Assembly: GCA_030043435.1 (NCBI GenBank)
Contig: JASHXR010000097.1
Location: 1-5,083, forward strand
DNA: 5,083 nucleotides
DNA from: Microcaldota archaeon
GTDB taxonomy: Archaea; Micrarchaeota; Micrarchaeia; Micrarchaeales; CABMGC01
Reading direction: 5' to 3'
Part shown: one piece after another, positions 1-5,083 of the stretch
Layout: the number at the start of each line of letters is the position of its first letter
Numbering within the stretch: position 1 is the stretch's first letter
Position numbers and translations under genes: made by a program
Notes under the pieces: model-generated
Told to the model about the DNA's origin: nothing
Databases searched by the model: none
What the model saw: only the letters and a program-made list of their open reading frames with translations

Positions 1-192
1 GGCCTGAAGCTCGGAATAGAGATAGACAGCCAGATAATCTCCAGGCCCATCCTTGGCGACCTCGGGGTCAGGAACTTCGACCTGAGGTACTCGAACCAGT
101 ACGGCATGCTCGCGACAGAGGGCCTTGCGCCTAGGATCGCTAAGGAGGATACTGCAAAGGAGAGGCCCGCGCAGGTCTACTTAGAGCTCTGA
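1..192 (+). CDS. 3' end of an unrecognised protein (partial)
   Basis: The first reading frame is open from base 1 to the TGA at 190-192 and gives the last 63 residues of a protein whose start lies outside the window. The piece reads as a soluble, mixed alpha/beta C-terminus: an Ile/Leu-rich segment (residues 2-22), then a polar stretch with RNFDLRYSNQYG around residues 24-35, and a charged end rich in Lys and Glu that finishes VYLEL. No Cys, membrane segment or catalytic motif is visible and I do not recognise the family. The codon choice (AGG, ATA, CTC/CTG) matches the other genes here. It lies on the same strand as the following solenoid gene, a short distance upstream of it, so the two may be cotranscribed. 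Coding status is fairly sure; function is unknown. Confidence 0.6.
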   Translation, partial: GLKLGIEIDSQIISRPILGDLGVRNFDLRYSNQYGMLATEGLAPRIAKEDTAKERPAQVYLEL

Positions 193-213
193 CGCACGCT
201 TGGCTTCTGGGCT

Positions 214-302
214 ATGGCAGGGTTGATCGCATTACCGAGGTCAGGAACCACAGGAAGCTGGCAGCGACTGCCAGCATAGCGAATGAGAAAGGCTATCCGG
301 GA
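214..302 (+). other. Probable missing N-terminus of the solenoid gene (frame disturbed)
   Basis: The frame of the solenoid gene is open back to base 144, and bases 222-302 translate to a natural-looking helix (for example NHRKLAATASIANEKGYPG) that supplies the first helix of the N-terminal repeat. No ATG, GTG or TTG exists in that frame between 144 and 302. An ATG at 214-216 lies 21 bases after the upstream stop but is one base out of frame and reaches TAG at 277-279. One extra base in the GGG run at 220-222 would join it to the main frame, giving MAGVDRI... as the start. A rare ATT start at 231, preceded by GGTTGATC, is the alternative. Which is right cannot be decided here. Confidence 0.5.
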
Positions 303-1268
303 GTGGCCATAGACGCCTTTACTATGGCGGCCAGATGCGCGACGACGCCTGCAGAGAGGGAGAGGTATCTGAACGAGGCCATGCGCGTCGCGTTAAGGGT
401 AGGGGACGATGAGGACGTGGCTGCGCTGCACGCCTGGCGCCTTCAAGCGCCTCTAGATGCCAACAGTATTAGTGATAGAGCCACAGCGGCTGAAGACGAA
501 CGCGGCTCCAGGGCGCCGTATGCGGAAGAGTACAATGCCATAGGAAGATACCTCAGGAGGGGCAAGGCTGCTGAGGAGAGAGGCGCCTTCGACACAGCTG
601 TAGACATATACCTAGCCGGAGCGAGGCATGCTGCTGAGAGGGAATTGGCTGAGGATACGGAGATGATGTTCAGGCAGGTGATTGGCGTGTTCAGGAAGTC
701 GGGCAAGCAGCATGAGGACGGCCTCGACTTCGAGTCTGCTATCTCTGCGTACGAGGAGGGGGCGAGGTACGCGCGGCTGCTTGAGCTAAGGGGGATAACG
801 TTTGTGATGGACACGCTGGTAGTAGGCGCATACCGCAGGTATGGGGCCACCTATGAAGCCTCTGATACGGAATTGACGATAGCTGCGTACTCGTCAGGTG
901 CTGCGTATGCGGAGAAGGCGGGATTGGACAAGGCGGCGAAGAAGATGCACGACATGGTAGTCGGGGTGTACTATAGGTTGGGCAGGTCTCACGAGGAGGC
1001 GCTGCGCATCGAGAATGCGATCTCTGAGTACGCGTCAGGAGCAGCGTATGCCGAGGCATTCGGCCTCACTTTGATGGCAGGCAAGATGGACCTTTGCGTG
1101 GTCGATGCCTACATGAAGCATGGCGAGCGGGCCGAGACGGCGCAGGATGACAAGGCCGCGATAAGGTGGTATAGGCAGGGACTCGCTTATGCGTCTACCT
1201 TCGGCCTTCTCCATATGGCAGCGAGCCTGGACGCGCGTATAACGGAGCTGGAGAACAGGCAGAACTGA
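303..1268 (+). CDS. Alpha-solenoid protein with TPR/SNAP-like repeats; 5' end uncertain
   Basis: This frame encodes 321 residues from the first canonical in-frame start, a GTG at 303, to the TGA at 1266-1268. It is rich in Ala, Tyr and Glu, has no signal peptide or membrane helix, and is dominated by tandem helical repeats. A motif of the form A-I-x-x-Y-x-x-G-A-x-Y-A recurs at residues 99-110, 146-157, 192-203, 239-250 and 286-297, spaced 46-47 residues apart. A related copy (AIDAFTMAARCA) sits at residues 2-13. Such helix pairs resemble tetratricopeptide or alpha-SNAP-type solenoids, which usually act as protein-binding scaffolds; no enzymatic motif is visible. The binding partner is unknown. 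The GTG cuts through the first helix pair, has no convincing Shine-Dalgarno, and the same frame stays protein-like upstream, so the true start is probably near 214-231. The gene ends 6 bases before the convergent dph2 stop. Coding status is confident, the start is not, and the function is open. Confidence 0.8.
   Translation: MAIDAFTMAARCATTPAERERYLNEAMRVALRVGDDEDVAALHAWRLQAPLDANSISDRATAAEDERGSRAPYAEEYNAIGRYLRRGKAAEERGAFDTAVDIYLAGARHAAERELAEDTEMMFRQVIGVFRKSGKQHEDGLDFESAISAYEEGARYARLLELRGITFVMDTLVVGAYRRYGATYEASDTELTIAAYSSGAAYAEKAGLDKAAKKMHDMVVGVYYRLGRSHEEALRIENAISEYASGAAYAEAFGLTLMAGKMDLCVVDAYMKHGERAETAQDDKAAIRWYRQGLAYASTFGLLHMAASLDARITELENRQN
549..1253 (+). repeat. Five tandem 46-48-residue helical repeats within the solenoid protein
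   Basis: The repeats are visible at protein level as residues 83-130, 131-177, 178-223, 224-270 and 271-317 of the 321-residue reading. Each begins with an aromatic or basic residue followed closely by Gly (RRG, KSG, RYG, RLG, KHG). Each continues with an acidic helix and the A-I-x-x-Y-x-x-G-A-x-Y-A core, and the first four finish with a hydrophobic V-V-G-x-Y-type helix. The unit is longer than the 34-residue canonical TPR, so each probably contains a TPR-like helix pair plus an extra helix or long linker. The DNA copies are well diverged, so this is an old protein repeat and not a recent nucleotide duplication. Confidence 0.8.
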
Positions 1269-1274
1269 AGCAGG

Positions 1275-2216
1275 TCAGGAGGTCGCAGCGCCTGGCTTCG
1301 CGACGAGGCGCACCTCATCCCTAAGCCGTATGGCCTCCATGAGCTCGTTTGCGCTCATCAGGGGCTTCCTCGTCCTCTCCGTGTCGTCTACTGCTATCCT
1401 AGGGCACGCGGTGTTGACGAACGCGTCGAACTCCAGCATGTTGTCCAGGGACTCGAAGTCGAAGGTGCCTGCCACCAGGATCCCTGCGCTCATGCCTGCC
1501 TTCTCTATCCTGGCCTTCAGGAGCCTCGCCAGGCTCTCGTTGTGCTGCCCGTTCTTGGTAGTCAGCAGTATGCCTATGCTCTTCGCGTCAAGAGCCCTCA
1601 GTATCCTCGCCCTCCTCCTTTTCGCATAGAGCTCCCTGTACCCGTCGAACCTCTCGATCGTGCCCTGGAACGGCTCGATCACGAAGAACGGCTTCTTCGT
1701 AGCGAGCACGGCGCCCAGGGGATGGAAGATGCCTCCGCCGAAGTAGACAATGGCGTCGACCTTTGAGTCGATAGAGGCGGCGCTGCCCACGTCGCATCCG
1801 AGTATCTGGCCGCGCGCCTTGGCAAAGCCGTACGGCTTGCCTATGACCACCTCGTGGGAGCTGGACTCGTAGAAGCTGCGTATCGCGTCAAGCTGGTGCA
1901 CGTGCTGTATAGTAGTCACCAGGCCTATCCTCTTGTAACCATTGATGTGGCTGAGGGACTGCGGCAGGAGGTCGAGTGGCGCGTCTATCTCGTAGCTGAT
2001 GTACTCTACGTTGAAGTCGACGTGGTGGAACTCCGCGTGGCCGAAGTGGACCAGCTTCTCAGCGCCTATCCGCTTGGCTTCGTCCAGGGCGAGGTCGCAC
2101 GCCCCGAACGTTGGCGATGCGGAGATGAAGACCTCGTTGCCCTCCCTCTCAAGCACCTTCGCGTGGGCCAGGGCCTTCTGCTTAAGCCCTTCAGGGAACT
2201 GCAGTAGTATGCGCAT
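1275..2216 (-). CDS. dph2: Diphthamide biosynthesis enzyme Dph2 (archaeal 3-amino-3-carboxypropyl transferase)
   Basis: This 313-residue protein matches archaeal Dph2. In this family a [4Fe-4S] cluster cleaves S-adenosylmethionine at the Cgamma-S bond, producing a 3-amino-3-carboxypropyl radical that attaches to the target histidine of elongation factor 2. That is the first step of diphthamide synthesis in the cytoplasm. The N-terminus MRILLQFPEGLK is typical of the family. The three cluster-binding cysteines of archaeal Dph2 are all present, one per domain: C40 (TFGACDLA), C141 (ILGCDVG) and C271 (NTACPRIAVDD). The length is in the normal range and the protein appears intact. The ATG at 2214-2216 is supported by a GAGGT Shine-Dalgarno six bases upstream and a TATA element about 40 bases upstream. 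Archaeal Dph2 works as a homodimer, so no Dph1 partner is expected nearby. The gene has its own promoter and converges on the solenoid gene with a 6-base gap. Confidence 0.95.
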   Translation of the reverse strand: MRILLQFPEGLKQKALAHAKVLEREGNEVFISASPTFGACDLALDEAKRIGAEKLVHFGHAEFHHVDFNVEYISYEIDAPLDLLPQSLSHINGYKRIGLVTTIQHVHQLDAIRSFYESSSHEVVIGKPYGFAKARGQILGCDVGSAASIDSKVDAIVYFGGGIFHPLGAVLATKKPFFVIEPFQGTIERFDGYRELYAKRRRARILRALDAKSIGILLTTKNGQHNESLARLLKARIEKAGMSAGILVAGTFDFESLDNMLEFDAFVNTACPRIAVDDTERTRKPLMSANELMEAIRLRDEVRLVAKPGAATS

Positions 2217-2222
2217 GCGATG

Positions 2223-2227
2223 ACCTC
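2223..2227 (-). promoter_or_regulatory. Shine-Dalgarno of dph2
   Basis: The minus strand reads GAGGT followed by a six-base spacer and the ATG. It pairs with the CACCUCC end of archaeal 16S rRNA and fixes the dph2 start. Confidence 0.7.
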
Positions 2228-2251
2228 GGTATTATACGTTCTCAGGGCTCC

Positions 2252-2259
2252 TATATAAA
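2252..2259 (-). promoter_or_regulatory. TATA box of the dph2 promoter
   Basis: The minus strand reads TTTATATA, an archaeal box A, centred about 40 bases before the dph2 ATG. At the usual archaeal distance of about 26 bases, transcription would start near 2229, leaving a leader of roughly 13 nt that just contains the Shine-Dalgarno. The spacing matches the promoter of the radical SAM gene. A second AT-rich stretch (2230-2236, minus GTATAAT) lies too close to the start codon to serve as the TATA box and may fall at the initiation site. Confidence 0.6.
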
Positions 2260-2321
2260 CATGACCAGACAGCTGAGAGCCGTCAGGACCGCGACGGGGT
2301 TGTGATACCATGAACCGATGG

Positions 2322-3032
2322 CTATACGCCGTGGAACCAGAAGCCCTTCTCCTGCTTGTTGGCCTTCTTCTTGGCAGAGCTGCCGAGGAGCTTTCCGAGC
2401 AGCGAAGCCTTCGCCGCGTGGGGCGGCGCCTTCCCGAGCTCCATCTCCGGGTGCATCTCGGCGTATGAGTCCTGCCACTCGTGGAACCTCCTGAGCTTCT
2501 CCTGCTCACCCAGCCTCGTCTTCTCCTCGTATACCGGCTTCATCTTCTTCCATTCCTCGGCCGTGTATGAGTAGGGCGGATGCTCCCTTATCTGCTCAGG
2601 GTCGAACTGGTACGAGTAGATCTCCTTGTAGTAGTCGAGGTCGCGCATGGCCGCCTTAGATACGTCGACATGGACGCCCTCGCCTGCCAGGAAGTCTGCC
2701 AGCCCCTCGAGGCTTATCTTCTCCTTCAGGTTCTTGGCCTCTGCAGGGTTGTAGACTACGATTATACGCAGCTTCGCGAACTCGACCTTGGCCTTGAGCA
2801 CGGCGTCGTTGAGGAGGAGCCTGTACTGCAGCCTCGCCGCATGCTCCAGGTCTATCAGCTCGTCCGGCCTGATATTGGAGAACTCGACCTGCTTGACCAT
2901 CCTGTACGGCACGCGGTACTGCTTCCCGTTCTCCTCTACCTTGTCGTCATACTTGCCTATGTCGACCTCTTTCTGGAGCCTTAGGTCCCTCTGGTAGGCC
3001 GTCTCCTGCGGGCCTGTCTCTCGCCTGTCCAA
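2322..3032 (-). CDS. Conserved-looking protein of unknown function, second gene of the tes operon
   Basis: This 236-residue protein starts at a TTG (3030-3032) and ends at TAG. The start is supported by GGTG seven bases upstream, and an in-frame stop lies just before it. I do not recognise the family. Visible features are a charged N-terminus (1-36) and a hydrophobic beta strand (KLRIIVVY, 87-94). A helix then leads to a second short strand (GVHVDV, 119-124), suggesting a small beta-alpha-beta fold. Next come an aromatic- and proline-rich stretch (DYYKEIYSYQFDP..HPPYSY, 133-156) and a charged helix with Trp (160-195). The Lys-rich tail (213-229) ends GFWFHGV. There is no Cys, so it is not an iron-sulfur protein, and no signal peptide or membrane helix is seen. 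It begins 36 bases after the Tes-like gene with no promoter between them, so it is likely cotranscribed and may act in the same lipid pathway. That role is inference from position only. Confidence 0.8.
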   Translation of the reverse strand: MDRRETGPQETAYQRDLRLQKEVDIGKYDDKVEENGKQYRVPYRMVKQVEFSNIRPDELIDLEHAARLQYRLLLNDAVLKAKVEFAKLRIIVVYNPAEAKNLKEKISLEGLADFLAGEGVHVDVSKAAMRDLDYYKEIYSYQFDPEQIREHPPYSYTAEEWKKMKPVYEEKTRLGEQEKLRRFHEWQDSYAEMHPEMELGKAPPHAAKASLLGKLLGSSAKKKANKQEKGFWFHGV

Positions 3033-3039
3033 CTCAGAT

Positions 3040-3043
3040 CACC
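3040..3043 (-). promoter_or_regulatory. Shine-Dalgarno deciding a TTG start
   Basis: The minus strand reads GGTGATC, a close match to the archaeal Shine-Dalgarno region. Its GGTG core lies seven bases before the TTG at 3032. The GTG inside the motif is followed one codon later by TGA, so it cannot be the start. This supports the non-ATG start of the 236-residue gene. Confidence 0.6.
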
Positions 3044-3068
3044 GCGTAACGTAGGCTAGGTGCGCGCC

Positions 3069-3176
3069 TCAGCAGCCGCACGAACCATGGCCTCCGCATC
3101 CGCATGAGCCTGACCCGGCCTCCTCGTGGCCTCCTGAGCCGCATCCGCACGAGCCTGCAGCCCTGCCGCACTCGCA
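3069..3176 (-). other. Cys-Gly-rich C-terminal tail of the Tes-like protein
   Basis: The last 36 residues (615-650) contain eight cysteines arranged as CEC, CGC, CGC and CGC (C616/618, C625/627, C640/642, C648/650). They are separated by Gly/Ser and two Gly-His steps (GGHEE at 630-634, GGHG at 643-646). The tail follows a flexible Pro/Ala/Gln linker (about 586-614) and lies after the catalytic core. The composition suggests metal binding, perhaps iron-sulfur cluster delivery or metal storage, but no known domain was identified. Confidence 0.6.
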
Positions 3177-5021
3177 CGCCTCGCCCTGCTCCTGCGCAGG
3201 CTCTGGAGCCTGCTTCGGCACAGACGGCGCAGCGCTCTGCATCACCAGTGGAGCTGACCTTGAAGCCCTCTCGGCCATCGTCTTGGCGGCCTCGTCCAGG
3301 TTGACCTGGAACTTGAAGTAGTCCTTCGCGCCTGCATAGGTGCGCTGGTACGGCTCGCTGGCCTCCAGGGCCTTGACGTCCCTCATGTACTTGTCGCCGG
3401 AATAGGACCATTTCTCGTGCATGGACTCCCACTCCTTCGACGGGATGGCGTACTGCCTCTGTATCTTGTCCCTGTATACCTCGGGGAAGACGTTGAAGGT
3501 GCAGAACGGAAGCACCCTGCCGTCAGGCATCGCGTAGTGTATGTCGCACTTCTCCACCCTCTTTATGTCGTAGGTGTACTCGTCCTGGAAGTGCATCATG
3601 CCGAGGAACATGGACTTTAGCTGGAACGCGCCCATCGAGGCGAAGTCGCGCTTCAGTATCACGCTCATCAGCAGCTTCGTGAAGTTGACGGATTTAGGCT
3701 GCTTCTCCTTGTCCACGAACTTGCGTATGCCGACCAGGGCGTTGAGCGCGACCAGCTTCCTCTGGAGCGCGTTCTTGCCCTCCATCTCGTTGACAGCTCC
3801 CTGGAGGTGCTCGAGCAGCCCTGCCACGTCGACAAACCGAGTGACGGGCACGATCTTGCCGTCCTGGTCCTGGAAGATGTACGAGCCTGCGCCGCAGGCA
3901 AAGTGTATGGAGAGGTCGTACTTGTACCCGCCGCTGAGCGCCTCGAGGAACTTGTTTATTCCACCAACGTATGGCACGGAGAACCAGTCCTCCTTGGTTA
4001 TCACGCCGCCTGTCTGCTGCTCTATGAGCTTTATCGCGCCAGGTATCGAGATCCTCTGCTTCTCGCGCATCTTCGAGGGCATACGCCCTACGAGCGAGAC
4101 CGGCTGGAAGTTCACGGCCTTGACCACGTCGTTGTTGTTGAGGGCGAAGTTGATTATGTTGCCGAGCTCGTGGTCGTTTATCGTCCTTATGACTGTAGGG
4201 ACGAGCACGATGCCTATGCCTGCCTTCCTCGCCGCATCGAACGTAGATGGTATCTCCCAGTGGTTCTTCGGGTTCGCGCGCTTCGAGACCCCGTCGAATG
4301 AGAGGTAGAGCGTTGAGACGCCGGCATGCCTGAGCTTTATCGCCTCCTCAGGGTGCAGGCCCAGGTTTATTCCGGTAGTGTTGAGCTGTATCTGGTCGAA
4401 GCCCGCTTCCTTCGCGTTCTTGACTATCTGCACGAGCTCCTTCCTCATCGTCGGCTCGCCTCCGGTTATCTGGAGCGCGTTGGCTGGAATCGGCTTCTGG
4501 GTACGGAGCACGTGGAAGATCCTGTTGAGCTCGTCGACTGTAGGCTCGTAGATCGACTCGCCCTCCTTGGCGTAGAAGAAGCAGTACCAGCACGAGAGGT
4601 GGCACCTGTTCGTTATGACGACGTTTGCAAGGCCAGTGTGGGACTTGTGGCGCTCGCAGATGCCGCAGTCGAATGGGCAGTTCTCGCCCTTGTTTATGAA
4701 GTTGGGGTTGTCGAAGCCGCGGCCGTAGTAGTTGTAGCTCTTCATCTTGACGTACATCTCGTAGTCCTCCCAGTACTTCTCCACGGTCCAGCCGTGCTCC
4801 TGGCAGTACTTCCTTATCATGACGTTCTCTTCGTCCTTGTATATCGTGCCGTCGACTATGAGCTTGCACTCGGGGCAGACGGTCTTGGTCCGCTCGAGCA
4901 CAGGCATCCTCTCTATCTCCTCTACCGTCCTGTGGTACGGGGCTAGCACAGGGTCCTCCTGCCTGCCTATGACCTTCTCCATGGCCTTGCTGGACGTCGC
5001 TATGCTCTCTTCTATCGCCAT
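3069..5021 (-). CDS. tes: Radical SAM tetraether lipid synthase (Tes family) with Cys-rich C-terminal tail
   Basis: This 650-residue protein resembles the archaeal tetraether synthase family (Methanocaldococcus MJ0619 type). Those enzymes couple the terminal methyl carbons of phytanyl chains to turn archaeol-type diether lipids into membrane-spanning GDGT, through macrocyclic intermediates. An N-terminal Cys domain comes first (CPEC at 49-52, C73 in CQEHG), probably a rubredoxin-like iron site. Next is C115-C119-C122 in NCPFDCGICERHKSHT, then the radical SAM motif CHLSCWYC (C140, C144, C147; CX3CX2C) and the SAM-binding GGEP at 187-190. Later cysteines C376 (FACGAG), C492 and C507 may bind an auxiliary cluster. 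Assignment of individual ligands is inferred from the family. The core ends near 575. A Pro/Ala/Gln linker and a tail with eight cysteines after 615 look like an addition. The start is supported by a Shine-Dalgarno and a TATA box, and the gene leads a two-gene operon. It could have a related C-C coupling role on another isoprenoid lipid. Confidence 0.85.
   Translation of the reverse strand: MAIEESIATSSKAMEKVIGRQEDPVLAPYHRTVEEIERMPVLERTKTVCPECKLIVDGTIYKDEENVMIRKYCQEHGWTVEKYWEDYEMYVKMKSYNYYGRGFDNPNFINKGENCPFDCGICERHKSHTGLANVVITNRCHLSCWYCFFYAKEGESIYEPTVDELNRIFHVLRTQKPIPANALQITGGEPTMRKELVQIVKNAKEAGFDQIQLNTTGINLGLHPEEAIKLRHAGVSTLYLSFDGVSKRANPKNHWEIPSTFDAARKAGIGIVLVPTVIRTINDHELGNIINFALNNNDVVKAVNFQPVSLVGRMPSKMREKQRISIPGAIKLIEQQTGGVITKEDWFSVPYVGGINKFLEALSGGYKYDLSIHFACGAGSYIFQDQDGKIVPVTRFVDVAGLLEHLQGAVNEMEGKNALQRKLVALNALVGIRKFVDKEKQPKSVNFTKLLMSVILKRDFASMGAFQLKSMFLGMMHFQDEYTYDIKRVEKCDIHYAMPDGRVLPFCTFNVFPEVYRDKIQRQYAIPSKEWESMHEKWSYSGDKYMRDVKALEASEPYQRTYAGAKDYFKFQVNLDEAAKTMAERASRSAPLVMQSAAPSVPKQAPEPAQEQGEACECGRAAGSCGCGSGGHEEAGSGSCGCGGHGSCGC
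3094..3157. repeat. Imperfect 19-base direct repeat inside the Cys-rich tail
   Basis: Bases 3094-3112 and 3139-3157 differ at one position of 19 (ccgcatccgcatgagcctg against ccgcatccgcacgagcctg) and are exactly 45 bases apart, a multiple of three. Both encode the same GSCGCG-type segment on the minus strand, so the tail appears to have grown by in-frame duplication. Confidence 0.7.
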
Positions 5022-5027
5022 CTCTTA

Positions 5028-5033
5028 CACCTT
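5028..5033 (-). promoter_or_regulatory. Shine-Dalgarno of the Tes-like gene
   Basis: The minus strand reads AAGGTG six bases before the ATG at 5019-5021, a fair match to the archaeal GGAGGTG consensus. It supports this ATG over the internal Met14. Confidence 0.6.
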
Positions 5034-5057
5034 ACGCTGTATACACCGCATGGAACG

Positions 5058-5065
5058 TTTATAAA
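5058..5065 (-). promoter_or_regulatory. TATA box of the tes operon
   Basis: TTTATAAA is centred about 40 bases before the ATG of the Tes-like gene, with ACAAAGG upstream of it as a possible BRE. Transcription would begin near 5035, giving a leader of about 14 nt with the Shine-Dalgarno inside. The core GTTTATAAAC (5057-5066) is a perfect palindrome, so direction rests on the BRE and the gene position. Confidence 0.65.
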
Positions 5066-5083
5066 CCTTTGTAGCGCGGCGCT

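Larger units (their letters stand above)
2217..2321. other. Intergenic spacer between the unknown gene and dph2
   Basis: This 105-base spacer separates the end of the tes operon from dph2. Its left part holds the dph2 TATA box and Shine-Dalgarno. Its right part has a weak inverted repeat (ccgtc 2280-2284 with gacgg 2293-2297, 8-base loop) without the T-run expected of an archaeal terminator. No RNA gene or small protein gene could be supported in it. Confidence 0.5.

Noticed and set aside
443..850. Minus-strand open frame opposite the solenoid gene
   Set aside because: The plus strand carries a regular protein repeat across this region; the minus translation is a low-complexity Ser/Ala/Leu shadow.
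2280..2297. Inverted repeat as a terminator of the tes operon
   Set aside because: The stem is only five base pairs with an eight-base loop and no T-run on the minus strand, so it is not a convincing terminator.
2251..2321. Small hydrophobic peptide on the minus strand in the spacer, ending LSCLVMFI
   Set aside because: The frame runs out of the shadow of the upstream gene without a nearby start codon or Shine-Dalgarno, and it overlaps the dph2 TATA box.
3574..4308. Open frame of 244 codons on the plus strand opposite the Tes-like gene
   Set aside because: It is antisense to conserved coding sequence, its Ser/Pro-rich translation shows no motif, and it has no upstream signals.
4326..4946. 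Long open frame on the plus strand opposite the Tes-like gene
   Set aside because: It lies wholly antisense to a gene with clear radical SAM motifs, is a Val/Leu-rich translation with no recognisable motif, and is explained by the codon bias of the real gene.
1..5083. RNA genes, CRISPR arrays and mobile elements
   Set aside because: No tRNA-like arms, regularly spaced identical repeats, transposase motifs or terminal inverted repeats were seen; nearly all bases lie in protein genes.

Overview
The window looks archaeal. It encodes an archaeal-type diphthamide synthase (Dph2) and a radical SAM enzyme of the tetraether lipid synthase (Tes) family. Both have an AT-rich archaeal TATA element about 40 bases before the start codon and a GGTG/GAGGT-type Shine-Dalgarno. 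Composition is GC-rich with frequent AGG (Arg) and ATA (Ile) codons, and genes are tightly packed. The lineage cannot be fixed from 5 kb. A DPANN (Micrarchaeota-like) or Thermoplasmatota-like archaeon would fit, but this is inference.

Layout: Bases 1-192 (+) hold the 3' end of an unrecognised gene. It is followed on the same strand by an alpha-solenoid protein (annotated 303-1268) with five tandem repeats of 46-48 residues resembling TPR/SNAP helices. The coding frame of this gene clearly continues upstream of the first usable start codon, so its 5' end is either frameshifted in this sequence or starts unusually. It ends 6 bases from the end of dph2 (2216-1275, minus), which converges on it. 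Bases 2217-2321 are an intergenic spacer carrying the dph2 promoter. Further right on the minus strand, a Tes-like radical SAM gene (5021-3069) is followed after 36 bases by a 236-residue protein of unknown function (3032-2322, TTG start with a good Shine-Dalgarno). These two look like one transcription unit driven by a TATA element at 5058-5065.

Functionally, Tes enzymes join the phytanyl chain ends of two archaeal diether lipids to make membrane-spanning tetraethers (GDGTs), so this organism probably makes a tetraether membrane. Dph2 performs the first step of diphthamide formation on elongation factor 2. Both are SAM-cleaving iron-sulfur enzymes, but each has its own promoter and I see no direct functional link. 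The most unusual items are a Cys-Gly-rich tail with eight cysteines at the end of the Tes-like protein, the uncharacterised protein behind it, and the disturbed 5' end of the solenoid gene. No RNA gene, CRISPR array, insertion sequence or other mobile element was seen.
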